From Rhodoblastus sp963710275 (lineage in GTDB: Bacteria; Pseudomonadota; Alphaproteobacteria; Rhizobiales; Beijerinckiaceae), in NCBI GenBank assembly GCA_963710275.1, contig CAVPZS010000005.1, positions 682,001 through 746,000 on the forward strand: DNA of 64,000 bases. The letters run 5' to 3'. Positions 18,608 to 28,361 of the stretch are shown piece by piece. The notes beneath the pieces are model-generated. The model saw nothing but the letters and a program-made list of their open reading frames with translations, ran no database searches and had not been told where the DNA came from. The position numbers were made by a program, and so were the translations under genes. The first letter of the stretch is position 1. Each line of letters starts with the position of its first letter.

Positions 18608-19825
18608 GCGGATCGTTGCGCGTTTTCTTCATCACCCGCTCCAGGTCGTGCAAGGCGCGGTCGAGCTGCCGCGCGGCGCGCCCGAAGCTGCGCGCGTTGG
18701 TTTTCGCCTTCTTTCGGTCCCGGACGGGCGAGACGCCTATGTTCGTCCTCAAGCGCGGCCTTGTCCAGCGCGAGGCCGTGCCGCGCCAGGATCGGCGCCA
18801 GCTCCCCGGCGCGGAGCCGCAACTGTTCGCGCGTGTATTGATAGGCGTGCTCCGAAAGACGCTTGCGGCCGGAATAGCTGAATACATTGGTGAAGAACAT
18901 GTCCGGGTCGCCGCCGCTCGGTTCGAACAGCACGACATCGGCCTTGGGGTATTCCCTCGCGTAGCGCTCCATGCCCAGGCGCATGCGCGAATGGATGATG
19001 GCGCGGAAGGTCTGCGACAGGACCAGCGGCAGGCCGCCTTCGACCAGCGACGTGGGCTGGTTGCGCAGCCGGCGCTTCGCCAGCCGGGCGTTGAAGGGCG
19101 CCAGCGGATTGATGCAAAGGAGCAGTTCGACGCCCTCGTTCAATGCCACCGAGGCGTGGAGCGTCTTCATCAAGGCGCCGTCAACATAGTGCCGGCCCCG
19201 GATTTCGACCGGCGGGAACAGTCCCGGCAGAGCGGAACTGGCCTGGATCGCCTTGGAGATCGGCACGTCTTCCCAGCCGGGCGAGCCGAAGGCCACGGCC
19301 TCGCAGGCGTCGAGGTCGGTCGCGACAATGAACAGTTTCCTGTGCAGCTCGCGGAAGTCGTTGGTCCGGCCCGGCGCGTCGTAAAGCCCTGTCAGATATC
19401 TGCCAAGGCGGCTGTTGTCGAACAGGCCGGTGGGGATCGCTCGCGCCATCTGCTGGAAGGATTCGGAGAAACGGCTTGGCGCCGGACCGTCCAGATAATG
19501 CCGGGCGGCATCGCCGAACAGGCCGGGCATGGCGGCGACGCGACGCAAATATTCACTGAACGCCGGATGCATCAGCACGTCCGGCTCCAGCGGATCGTCC
19601 GCCGTCTCGCTCTCGATGAAGAGTTCGTACATGTCGCGCGGCGTCAGGCCATTCGCGAGCCCGGCCGCGATGAAGGAGCCGGAACTGACGCCGACATAGA
19701 CATCGCAGGCGGAAAGATCGAAACCTGATCAGCGCCTCGTCCAGCGCGACGAGCGCGCCGATTTCATAGATCCCGCCGAGCGGCCCACCGCCCGCGAGCG
19801 CGAGACCCCTCTTGCGCCGGACCAT
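18604..19825 (-). CDS. Patatin-like phospholipase / acyl hydrolase (frameshifted near 19735)
   Basis: Serine acyl hydrolase with a Ser-Asp dyad. Starts MVRRKRGLALAGGGPLGGIY, the glycine-rich oxyanion motif; the nucleophile motif VGVSSGSFIAAG lies just past an indel near 19735, and the catalytic Asp is in HYVDGALMKTL. About 405 residues. The C-terminal 40 residues in the nominal frame are Arg/Pro-rich; another frame there reads a more protein-like helix (FGRAARQLDRALHDLERVM), so a further indel near 18735 is possible. Located 24 bases beyond the phasin terminator, it may act on storage lipid or polyhydroxyalkanoate granules, as patatins beside phasins are thought to. Confidence 0.83.
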
Positions 19826-19840
19826 CGCTCAGGCTCCCAA

Positions 19841-19871
19841 AAGCAAGACGCCCCGCCGAGGCGGCGGGGCG
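19841..19871 (-). terminator. Rho-independent terminator behind phasin
   Basis: Perfect 10-bp GC stem (19849-19858 with 19862-19871) and a three-base loop; on the minus strand it is followed by TCTTGCTTTT. It lies 15 bases after the phasin stop and before the patatin start, so phasin is probably made as a separate abundant transcript. Confidence 0.8.
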
Positions 19872-19885
19872 AGACAAGACGTCAA

Positions 19886-20334
19886 TCAGGCTTTGACCGA
19901 CTTGGCGGGAGCTTCGGATTTGGTTTACCTTCGCTTCGCCCTTGGCCGGATGCTCGATCGCGCCGGCGAGTTTCTTGGTGGCCGCCGTCAATTCATGGAC
20001 GCGCTTCGAGAGCTCGTCGATATCGTGCTTGGTCGGCACGCTGAGGCTGTGCAGCGCGCGCGCAACCCGGTCCTCGAAAACTTGTTCGAGCTTGTCCCAA
20101 GTTCCGGTCGCCTTGGATTTCACCTCGGTGATCTTTTCATCGGCGGCCTGCTTGGCGCGATTCCTGGATGGCCTCGCCTTCTTCGACCAAAGCCTCGAAA
20201 ACCTTGCCGCCTTCGGCTTGCGCCTTGGCGAAGGCGCCGAGTCCCGCGAGCCAGATCTGGTTGGCGGATTCCTTGATCGTCGCGACGAGTTTCTCATCGC
20301 TTTGGCCGACGAGAGCTTTCAATTTCTTGGCCAT
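19886..20334 (-). CDS. Phasin-family granule-associated protein (frameshifted)
   Basis: About 150 residues; begins MAKKLKALVGQSDEKLVATI, then IWLAGLGAFAKAQAEGGKVF, the hallmark amphipathic helix of proteobacterial poly(hydroxyalkanoate) phasins (PhaF/PhaI type). A heptad-rich region (VARALHSLSVPTKHDIDELS) and an Ala/Lys-rich tail follow. Two single-base slips (about 20165 and 19925); the stop at 19886 is taken because AKSVKA before it matches the usual tail. Strong GGGAGAAG ribosome-binding site and its own terminator fit a highly expressed structural protein. It coats intracellular PHA, or possibly wax/TAG, inclusions. Confidence 0.88.
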
Positions 20335-20418
20335 GGTCTTCTCCCGCGCTGTGCGGCGGGATTTTGCTGTCCCGCCCTTTTCAATTTGTTATTTTTACGC
20401 CGAATATTTAGACGCCGC

Positions 20419-20436
20419 CGCCTAATCGAATAGGCG
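20419..20436. promoter_or_regulatory. Inverted repeat CGCCTA-N6-TAGGCG
   Basis: Arms 20419-20424 and 20431-20436 in the 162-base divergent region between phasin and the acyl-CoA reductase gene. Size and spacing suit a repressor operator, but no protein can be assigned. Confidence 0.35.
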
Positions 20437-20496
20437 ACGCGCCCTAATCAGGCGGGTAAGCTGGAATCAAGCTTCGGCAAAAAGCGGAGAGCGGCA

Positions 20497-22489
20497 ATGG
20501 CCATCACTTATTTCATCACCGGCGCCAGCGGCTTCATCGGCAAGAGGCTGGCGCGCTCCTTGCTGGCGCGTCCCGACACGCGAGTTTTCTACCTGATGCG
20601 CGACGTGTCGCCGGAACGGCTGGCGCCGCTGAACGCCTTCTGGGGCGCCGGAGCGGATCGCGCCTTTCCGGTCAAGGGCGACCTGCTGCGTCCCAATCTC
20701 GGCCTCGCCGCAAGCGATGTGAAGACGCTCAAGGGCCATGTCGACCACTTCTTCCATCTTGCCGCGATTTACGATCTCGCCGCTGATCCGAAACTCGAGA
20801 CGGCGACCAATGTGGAAGGCGCGCGCAACGCCGTCCATCTGGCGAAGGCGCTCAAGGCCGGCCGATTTCCATCACATGAGCTCCATCGCCGCCGCCGGCC
20901 TCTATCACGGGGTTTTTCGCGAAGACATGTTCGAGGAGGCGGAAAACCTCAGCCATCCCTATTTCGCCAGCAAGCACGAAGCGGAAAGGATCATCCGCGC
21001 GGAATGCGCGACGCCCTGGCGCATCTATCGTCCCGGAATGGTCGTCGGCGATTCGACGACCGGCGAAATGGACAAGATCGACGGCCCCTATTATTTCTTC
21101 AAGCTTATCCAGAAGATGCGCAGATTGCTGCCGCCCTGGTTCCCGGCGATCGGTTTCGAGGGCGGACGCATCAATCTGGTGCCGGTGGATTTCGTCGTCG
21201 ACGCGCTGGTCCACCTCGCCCATCTCGACGGGCAGGACGGGCGCTGCTTCCACCTGGTCGATCCCCATCCCCATCGCATCGGCGACATCATGAACATGTT
21301 CGCCCGCGCCGCCCACGCGCCGCCGATGAGCTTTCGCATCAACGCCGCCATGCTGGCCTTCCTGCCCAAGGGACTGACCCACGGGCTCGGGGCCCTGACC
21401 CCGGTTCGCCGCATCCGCAAGGCGATCATGCAGGACCTCGGCCTGCCCCCGGACGTGCTGCAATTCGTCAATTACCCCACCCGTTTCGACTGCCGCGACG
21501 CCGAACGCCTGCTCGCCCCGGCGGGGATCGCGGTTCCCGATCTCGAAACCTACGCCTGGCGTCTCTGGGACTACTGGGAGCGCCATCTCGACCCCGATCT
21601 GTTCATCGACCGCTCCCTGCGCGGCAGCGTCGCGGGAAAAGTGGTGCTGGTCAGCGGCGGCTCGACCGGGATCGGCAAGGCGGCGGCGCTAAAGATCGCC
21701 GAGGCCGGCGCGAAGGTCCTGATCGCCGCCCGCGATCCGGAAAAACTCGAAGCGGCGCGCAAGGAGGCTGAAGACAAGGGGCTGCAGCTGATCCCCTATT
21801 CCGCCGACATCGCCGACGCCGAGCAATGCGCCGCGCTGATCGAAAAGATCATCGGGGATCACGGCGGGGTCGACATCCTGGTCAACAACGCCGGCCGCTC
21901 GATCCGGCGCGGCATCGAAAGCGCCTATGATCGTTTCCACGACTATGAGCGGGCGATGCAGCTCAATTATTTCGGCTGCCTGCGGCTGACGCTGGGGTTC
22001 CTGCCGATCATGGCCAAGCGGCGCAGCGGCCATGTCATCAACATATCCTCGATCGGCGTGCTCACAAATGCGCCGCGCTTTTCCGCCTATGTCGCCTCGA
22101 AGGCGGCGATGGAGGCCTGGACCCGCTGCGCGGCGTCTGAATTCCTCGACCGGGGCGTGCATTTCACCACGATCAACATGCCCCTGGTGCGAACGGAAAT
22201 GGTCGCGCCGACCCGGCTCTACGACAGCGTTCCGATGCTCGCTCCCGAAGAGGCCGCCGGGCTGATCGTCGACGCCATCGTCCGCAAGCCGGCGCGGCTG
22301 GCGACGCGGCTCGGCATATTCGGCCAGGTGGTCAACGCGGTCGCGCCGCGGATCGGCCAGATCATCATGAACACCAGCTTCCGCATGTTCCCGGATTCGG
22401 CCGCCGCCCAGGGCGCCCGTCCGGCCCATGAGACGCCCACCGCCGACCAGATCGCCTTCGCGCAGCTGCTCAAGGGATTGCATTTTTAG
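20497..22489 (+). CDS. Bimodular fatty acyl-CoA reductase / SDR fusion (frameshifted near 20868)
   Basis: About 663 residues: residues 1-375 are an extended NAD-binding (male-sterility type) domain with TGASGFIGKRLARSLL and a YFASKHEAE active-site segment; residues 380-650 are a classical short-chain dehydrogenase with VSGGSTGIGKAAALKIAEAG, LVNNAGRSIRRG and the YVASKAAMEAW catalytic Tyr-Lys. This order and length match the bimodular alcohol-forming fatty acyl-CoA reductase of Marinobacter (Maqu_2220 type, about 661 residues), which reduces acyl-CoA to fatty alcohol. One extra base near 20868 splits it. Together with the acyl-CoA ligase and WS/DGAT downstream it supplies a complete wax-ester route. 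A general two-domain SDR of unknown substrate is the alternative. Confidence 0.8.
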
Positions 22490-22626
22490 GGTCATGCGCG
22501 TGGCGGAGCTTGTCTCAGGTCATGGCGCGCCTTTCGATGACGTGCCATTAAATAAACAGCTCCAAATTCTCCGGCGTGAGGCGTCCCGGCTCCACGCAAG
22601 AAGGGAAGGGGCGGGAGGCAAAGGCC

Positions 22627-24303
22627 ATGGAAAAGATCTGGCTCGCCCGCTATCCGGCTGGCGTTCCGGCGGAAGTCGATGTCAACGCCTATCGCTCGGT
22701 CAACGACGTCTTCGTCCAATCGGTCGATGAATTCTCGAACCTGCCCGCCTTCATCAGCATGGGCGCGGTCATGACCTTCGCCGAACTCGATCGGCGAAGT
22801 CGCGATTTTGCGGCCTATCTGCAATCCGGCCTGGGTCTCGCGCGCGGCGCGCGCGTGGCGCTGATGATGCCCAACCTCCTGCAATATCCGGTGGCCCTGT
22901 TCGGCGTGCTGCGCGCGGGCTGCGTCGTGGTCAATTGCAATCCGCTCTACACGTCGCGCGAATTGCAGGCGCAACTCGCGGATTCCGGCGCGGAGGCCAT
23001 CGTCGTCCTGGAAAATTTCGCCCACGTCCTTCAGAAGCGCGTGGCGCAAACCGGCGTCAGGCATGTGGTGACGACGCAGGTCGGCGATTTGCTGGGCGGC
23101 CCCAAGGGCGCCCTGGTCAATTTCGCGGCGAAATTCATCAAGCGCATGGTGCCTTCATGGTCCATTCCGGGCGCCGTCTCCCTTCCTCGCGCGCTGCGCG
23201 TCGGCGCAGGACAGAAATTGCGGGCCGTGGACGCCGGTCCTTCCGATATCGCCTTCCTGCAATATACCGGGGGAACGACCGGCGTTCCCAAAGGCGCCGT
23301 CCTGACCCATGGCAATATCGTCGCCAACATGCAGCAATGCCACGCCTGGCTGCATCCGTTCCTTGACGAGGGCAAGGAACGGATCCTCGCGGCGCTGCCG
23401 CTCTATCACGTCTTCGCCCTGATGGCGGCGCTGGTCTTCCTCAAGATGGGCGGGGCGAGCATTTTGATCGCCAATCCGCGCGACATTCCCGGCCTCGTGA
23501 AGGAGGCGTCCAGGCAGAGGTTTTCGGCGCTCACCGGAGTCAACACCCTGTTCAATGCGCTCCTTCACAATCCGGACTTCGCCCGGCTCGATTTCTCGTC
23601 CCTGAAACTCGCGCTCGGGGGCGGCATGGCGGTGCAGCACGCCGTCGCGCAGCGATGGAAGGCTGTCACCGGCAATACTCTCATCGAGGCCTACGGCCTG
23701 ACCGAAACCTCGCCCGCGGCGACCGCCAACCCGCTCGACCTCAAGGAATTCAGCGGCTCGATCGGCCTGCCCCTGCCCGGCACCGACATCGCCATCCGCG
23801 ACGACGACGGCTGCGACATGCCCATCGGCAAGGCCGGGGAACTCTGCGTGCGCGGCCCGCAGGTGATGCAGGGCTATTGGCAAAAGCCCGAGGAGACGGC
23901 GCAGATCATGACGCAGGACGGCTTCCTGCGCACGGGCGACATCGCCAGCATCGACGAAGCGGGGTTCGTCCGCATCGTCGACCGCAAGAAGGACATGATC
24001 CTCGTTTCCGGCTTCAACGTCTATCCCAACGAGATCGAGGACGTGCTTTGCCTGCATCCCGGCGTGCTGGAGGCCGGCGCGGTCGGCGTGCCCAATGGCG
24101 CGTCCGGCGAAGTCGTCAAGATCGCGGTGGTGCGCAAGGACCCGACGCTCACCGCCGAGGACGTTCGCGCGCATTGCCGCCAGCATCTGACGGCCTACAA
24201 GGTCCCGCGCATCATCGAATTCCGCACCGAATTGCCGAAGACCAATGTCGGCAAGATCTTGCGCCGGGCGCTGCGCGACCGCGCCGAAGCGCCGGTCAAA
24301 TAG
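22627..24303 (+). CDS. fadD: Long-chain acyl-CoA synthetase
   Basis: AMP-forming ligase activating fatty acids to acyl-CoA. 558 residues with the P-loop-like motif YTGGTTGVPKGAVLTH near residue 220, the A5 motif YGLTETSP near 357, LRTGDIASIDEAGFVRIVDR (A7/A8) near 437, and the catalytic lysine region LPKTNVGKILRRALRD at the C-terminus. The ATG at 22627 behind a GGGAGG site is preferred over upstream starts. It follows the acyl-CoA reductase by 137 bases and would feed acyl-CoA to it and to the convergent WS/DGAT gene, whose end overlaps by eight bases. Confidence 0.92.
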   Translation: MEKIWLARYPAGVPAEVDVNAYRSVNDVFVQSVDEFSNLPAFISMGAVMTFAELDRRSRDFAAYLQSGLGLARGARVALMMPNLLQYPVALFGVLRAGCVVVNCNPLYTSRELQAQLADSGAEAIVVLENFAHVLQKRVAQTGVRHVVTTQVGDLLGGPKGALVNFAAKFIKRMVPSWSIPGAVSLPRALRVGAGQKLRAVDAGPSDIAFLQYTGGTTGVPKGAVLTHGNIVANMQQCHAWLHPFLDEGKERILAALPLYHVFALMAALVFLKMGGASILIANPRDIPGLVKEASRQRFSALTGVNTLFNALLHNPDFARLDFSSLKLALGGGMAVQHAVAQRWKAVTGNTLIEAYGLTETSPAATANPLDLKEFSGSIGLPLPGTDIAIRDDDGCDMPIGKAGELCVRGPQVMQGYWQKPEETAQIMTQDGFLRTGDIASIDEAGFVRIVDRKKDMILVSGFNVYPNEIEDVLCLHPGVLEAGAVGVPNGASGEVVKIAVVRKDPTLTAEDVRAHCRQHLTAYKVPRIIEFRTELPKTNVGKILRRALRDRAEAPVK

Positions 24304-25840
24304 GCGTCTTGCGCGGCGCCCGCGTCGTTGGCCTCGCGGCCGCAGAGGCGACTGTCTTTGGCTTGGCGGCGCGCGCGCGGCGCGGCTTTTGCGCTGGCGT
24401 GCGAGCCGGCGAGGGGGCCGGCCCGTCCTGGACTTTTTGCGGCTCTTCGCCCCATGGCCCCAACAGCACGTAGTAGAGCAATTGTTCGAATTCCGCGTTG
24501 AACCGCGAGATGATGGCGTCGGGATCAGGCACGAAAGCCGAATCCGTGACGAGGCCGAACTGGACATTGCCGCCGAAAGACAGGATGGACACGCCCATGC
24601 CGATGTCGCCGGTTTGTGGCACCCAGAACATCACCTGATCGAGTTTCGAACCGGCCAGATAAAGCGCGTGCTGGGGTCCGGGCACATTGGTCATGACAGC
24701 TGTGGCGCGGCTGAGCAGCAGGTCGAACAGCTGGTCCTGCACGATCTTTGGCGCATAGCCGAGCGCCGCGAACAGGCCGAAGGTCACCGGCGCCTCGTAG
24801 GATTTCTTCAATTCGGCCATGCGACGCCGCACTTCATGGAGGCGCTCGATGGGATCGGCGACTCCCACCGGCAGCTCCACCGCGACGATCCCGAAATAAT
24901 TGCCGAGCTGTTCTTCCGATCCGGACGGCCTCAGATTGAGCGGGACGAGGGCGCGGATTTCGACCCCCTCGGTATCGTCGCCTTTTTCTTCGAGATAAAG
25001 GCGCAACGCCCCCGCCACCGAGGTCAGCAGGATGTCGTTGACCGAGCACGCCAGCGCATGGCTGACGATCTTCACCTCCGAGAGCGGCAGCGGTTCGCTC
25101 CAGGCCACGCGCTTGCTGCCGTTTGGCGCGCCCTTGTAGCGGGTCGGCGTGTCCTTGGGCATCAGCAGCAGCCAGGCCAGTTCGGAAACCACGCCGGCGC
25201 CCGCCCGGGCGATGGTCGCGGCCTGGCTGGGATGGGTCAGCAGTTTCAGCGCCTGGCGCCAGGCGACGCCCGAGAATTGCAGGCCGCGATCGACGGCCTG
25301 CGCCACTGGCGCGAAGACGCTGTGTGAATAGCCGTCCGCGTGAACAAGGTGATGAGGGCGCAGGCGGCGCAGCGGCGCGTCGGGTTCTTCGTCCGTCAGC
25401 GCCATCAGCACCGCCACCAGCGCCATGCCGTCCGCGACGGCGTGGTGGAAGCGGGGAACGACGGCCGCGCCGCCCTCGTAGTCCTCGACGATATGGAATT
25501 GCCAGAGGGGATGCTCCATGTCGAGCGGCTGCGCGCAGAGCTCCCCGACAAAACGCTGAAGTTCGGCCTTGCCGCCGCGGCCGGGCAGGCGCACCCGCCT
25601 GATGTGCCTGCTGATGTCGAAATGCGGGTCCTCGACCCACCAGGCCGTCGCCGCCCGCATTTCGACGCGCTGGCGGAAACGCGGATAGGAGAGCATGCGC
25701 GCTGCGAGGGTCTGCTCCAGCCGCTCGATGTCGACCGGCGGGGCCAGCGCCATGACCCCGACGATGGTCATGCGATTGACGGCGCGATCCATGCGCAGCC
25801 ACGTGGTGTCGACCGGCGACATGCGTTCGTTGTGGATCAT
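24296..25840 (-). CDS. Wax ester synthase / diacylglycerol acyltransferase (WS/DGAT) with basic tail
   Basis: Transfers acyl groups from acyl-CoA to fatty alcohols (wax esters) or diacylglycerol (triacylglycerol). 514 residues. The catalytic HHxxxDG motif is HHAVADG at about residues 132-138; the N-terminal MSPVDTTWLRMDRAVNRM and C-terminal VMTNVPGPQHALYLAGSKLD and GDIGMGVSILSFGG blocks are diagnostic. The last 55 residues are an unusual Ala/Pro/Arg/Lys-rich tail after the normal family end (LLGPWGEEP). Catalytic residues intact and no frameshift. Neighbouring acyl-CoA ligase and acyl-CoA reductase support wax-ester synthesis. Confidence 0.92.
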   Translation of the reverse strand: MIHNERMSPVDTTWLRMDRAVNRMTIVGVMALAPPVDIERLEQTLAARMLSYPRFRQRVEMRAATAWWVEDPHFDISRHIRRVRLPGRGGKAELQRFVGELCAQPLDMEHPLWQFHIVEDYEGGAAVVPRFHHAVADGMALVAVLMALTDEEPDAPLRRLRPHHLVHADGYSHSVFAPVAQAVDRGLQFSGVAWRQALKLLTHPSQAATIARAGAGVVSELAWLLLMPKDTPTRYKGAPNGSKRVAWSEPLPLSEVKIVSHALACSVNDILLTSVAGALRLYLEEKGDDTEGVEIRALVPLNLRPSGSEEQLGNYFGIVAVELPVGVADPIERLHEVRRRMAELKKSYEAPVTFGLFAALGYAPKIVQDQLFDLLLSRATAVMTNVPGPQHALYLAGSKLDQVMFWVPQTGDIGMGVSILSFGGNVQFGLVTDSAFVPDPDAIISRFNAEFEQLLYYVLLGPWGEEPQKVQDGPAPSPARTPAQKPRRARAAKPKTVASAAARPTTRAPRKTPI

Positions 25841-25965
25841 TTCCGCCCCCGCGCTTCCTGATTTTTCTTCAGTCTATGCCGGGAATTTCCGGGGCGAAAG
25901 GAGCGGGATCAATCTTGCGGGCCTTTAGGCGGACGGCTCTAATTCCTGGTGCTAATTTTAGTATC

Positions 25966-26673
25966 ATGAGCGAGAAGGAAAATGTCCTCCGCCGCCTTGA
26001 GGCGGATCTCGAGACGGCAGCCCGTTTGCGGGCGGGCGCGGTTTCTTCGCCGCGCGCGAAATCCGCGTGGGAGGCCTTGCGCGTGTGGCAAGCCGCGCGG
26101 CTGGCGCGAACCCACGCCGGGTTGCTGGAGAGCGCCGAGACCCACGATGCGGCGAAATTTTTTCTCACTGACCTCTACGCCCCCGCCGATCTTTCGCGCC
26201 GCGACGCGGTGGCCAGGCGCGTCGTTCCGATCATGGCCAAAATGCTGCCGGTCTCGGCGCTCGAGACCATCGCCGACGCCATCGAGCTCGACGGTCTCTC
26301 CGAAAGCCTCGACGCCGACATGGTCGCGGCTCTGGACGGCGAAATTTTCCATCTCGACGCCGCCGCCTATGGCCGGGCCTATCGCGCCGCGGGGCGCGAG
26401 GCCGACCGCGCCCGCCAGATCGACCTGATCGCGCATCTGGGCGGCTCGATCGAACGGCTGGCGCATCTGCCCTTCATCGGCGCGACGCTGGCGGCCATGC
26501 GCAAGCCGGCGCGCCTCGCCGGCTTCGGCGGCGCCCAGGAATTCGTCGAGCGCGGCTACGCCGCCTTCAGCAAGATGAAAACCGCGGCGCCCTTCATCGA
26601 GGCGATCGTGTCGCGCGAAAGGGCGGTCTCGCGCGCCTTGTTCGCGGGCGATGATTTGGTCCTGGGAGGCTGA
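25966..26673 (+). CDS. Conserved hypothetical protein
   Basis: 235 residues starting MSEKENVLRRLEADLETAA; the ATG at 25966 is preferred over an upstream extension that reads across the divergent promoter. Mostly alpha-helical and soluble, with no signal peptide or membrane segment. A noticeable block is AKFFLTDLYAPADLSRRDAV, seen in a widespread but uncharacterised proteobacterial family as far as I recall. Ends one base before the GMC dehydrogenase gene starts, so the two are co-translated and the protein may serve that enzyme. No function assigned. Confidence 0.7.
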   Translation: MSEKENVLRRLEADLETAARLRAGAVSSPRAKSAWEALRVWQAARLARTHAGLLESAETHDAAKFFLTDLYAPADLSRRDAVARRVVPIMAKMLPVSALETIADAIELDGLSESLDADMVAALDGEIFHLDAAAYGRAYRAAGREADRARQIDLIAHLGGSIERLAHLPFIGATLAAMRKPARLAGFGGAQEFVERGYAAFSKMKTAAPFIEAIVSRERAVSRALFAGDDLVLGG

Positions 26674-26674
26674 G

Positions 26675-28273
26675 ATGGATACGTTCGATTATCTCGTGAT
26701 CGGCGGCGGCTCTTCCGGCAGCGTCGTCGCGAGCCGCCTCAGCGAGGATCCGGCATCGACGGTCGCCCTGCTGGAAGCGGGCGGCGAGGGCAGGTCCTGG
26801 GTTGTCCAGACGCCTTTCGCCGGCGCGCTGATGGTCCCGACCCGCCTCAACAACTGGGCTTTTGTGACCACGCCGCAGGCGGGGCTCAATGGCCGGCGCG
26901 GCTATCAGCCGCGCGGAAAAACGCTCGGCGGCTCCTCCGCGATCAACGCCATGGTCTATACACGGGGAACGCCGGGCGACTACGACCGCTGGGCCGCGCT
27001 GGGCGCGGAAGGCTGGAAATGGGCCGATGTCCTGCCCTGGTTCAAGAAGGCCGAAAACAACGAGGATTTCGCAGAGCCGCTCCACGGCAAGGGAGGTCCG
27101 CTCAATGTCGCGCGGTCGCGCACCGGCAATCCCTGGCAGGAGCATTTCCTCGACGCTGCGCGCGAGGCGCGACTGCCGCTGCGCGACGATTTCAACGGCG
27201 ACGAACAGGAGGGACTCGGGGTCTATCAGGTGACGCAGAAGAATGGCGAACGCTGGAGCGCCGGCCGCGCCTATCTTCATCCGCATATGGGGCGGCGGCC
27301 GAATCTGCAGGTGAGCTGCAACGCCCGTGTGCGAAAAATCCTGTTCGAGGGCCGCCGCGCGGTCGGCGTCGAAGTCGAGCGGAACGGCGAAAGGCGGGTC
27401 ATGCGCGCGCGCCGCGAAGTGATCGTCAGCGCCGGCGCTCTGCAGACGCCGCAACTGCTGATGCTCTCGGGCGTCGGGCCGCAGGAACAATTGCGGCGCT
27501 TCGGCGTGGACGTGCTCTGCGACGCGCCGGGCGTCGGACAGAACCTGCAGGACCACCCGGACTTCGTTTTCGGCTACGCCGTGAAGAGCCTGGACCTTGC
27601 AGGCATCACGCCTGCGGGCTCATGGCGGCTGCTGAAGGAGATCCTGCGCTACCGGCGCGAAAGGCGCGGCATGGTCGCCAGCAATTTCGCCGAGGCCGGC
27701 GGCTTCCTGAAAACCGCGCCTGATCTGGCCGAACCCGATATCCAGCTGCATTTCGTCGTTGCCCTGGTCGAGGATCACGCGCGGAAACTCCGCTTCGACC
27801 ATGGCTACTCCTGCCATGTCTGCCTGTTGCGTCCCCGCAGCCGCGGTTCGGTGAGTCTGGTCGACGCCGATCCCTTGACGGCCCCGGCGATCGACCCGAA
27901 TTTCCTCGGCGACCCGCAGGATGTCGAGGATATGGTCGCGGGCTTCAAGCTCACGCGCAGCCTGCTCGACGCGCCGGCCCTGGCCGCGCGCCGCGACCGG
28001 GATCTCTATACCGCCGACGTTCGCACGGACGAGGATATTCGCGCGATCCTGCGGGCGCGCGTCGACACCGTCTATCATCCGGTGGGAACCTGCAGGATGG
28101 GAGCCGATCCCGAGGCCGTCGTGGATTCGCGCCTGCGCGTGCGCGGCGTCGAGGGCCTGCGCGTCGTCGACGCCTCGATCATGCCGACTCTCGTCGGGGG
28201 CAACACCAACGCGCCCTGCATCATGATCGGCGAAAAGGCCTCCGCGATGATCTTCGCCGACAACAGGCCCTAG
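26675..28273 (+). CDS. GMC-family FAD-dependent alcohol/choline dehydrogenase
   Basis: Flavoenzyme oxidising an alcohol to an aldehyde. 532 residues; FAD-binding YLVIGGGSSGSVVASRLSED at the N-terminus, GMC signature 1 region GYQPRGKTLGGSSAINAMVY, signature 2 SAGALQTPQLLMLSGVGP, and the C-terminal catalytic His in YHPVGTCRMG with Asn in LVGGNTNAPCIMIGEKAS. Closest in type to AlkJ/BetA-like dehydrogenases. With the wax-ester genes on one side and an aldehyde dehydrogenase at 30686 on the other, oxidation of a medium- or long-chain alcohol is a reasonable but unproven role. Confidence 0.9.
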   Translation: MDTFDYLVIGGGSSGSVVASRLSEDPASTVALLEAGGEGRSWVVQTPFAGALMVPTRLNNWAFVTTPQAGLNGRRGYQPRGKTLGGSSAINAMVYTRGTPGDYDRWAALGAEGWKWADVLPWFKKAENNEDFAEPLHGKGGPLNVARSRTGNPWQEHFLDAAREARLPLRDDFNGDEQEGLGVYQVTQKNGERWSAGRAYLHPHMGRRPNLQVSCNARVRKILFEGRRAVGVEVERNGERRVMRARREVIVSAGALQTPQLLMLSGVGPQEQLRRFGVDVLCDAPGVGQNLQDHPDFVFGYAVKSLDLAGITPAGSWRLLKEILRYRRERRGMVASNFAEAGGFLKTAPDLAEPDIQLHFVVALVEDHARKLRFDHGYSCHVCLLRPRSRGSVSLVDADPLTAPAIDPNFLGDPQDVEDMVAGFKLTRSLLDAPALAARRDRDLYTADVRTDEDIRAILRARVDTVYHPVGTCRMGADPEAVVDSRLRVRGVEGLRVVDASIMPTLVGGNTNAPCIMIGEKASAMIFADNRP

Positions 28274-28361
28274 GCGGAAGGCGAAAGAGGACGCCGGCTT
28301 CGCAGGGATATCTGGAAATCGCCGTCGTCGCATCGTCGAGCATAATTTCCAATATTTACGT

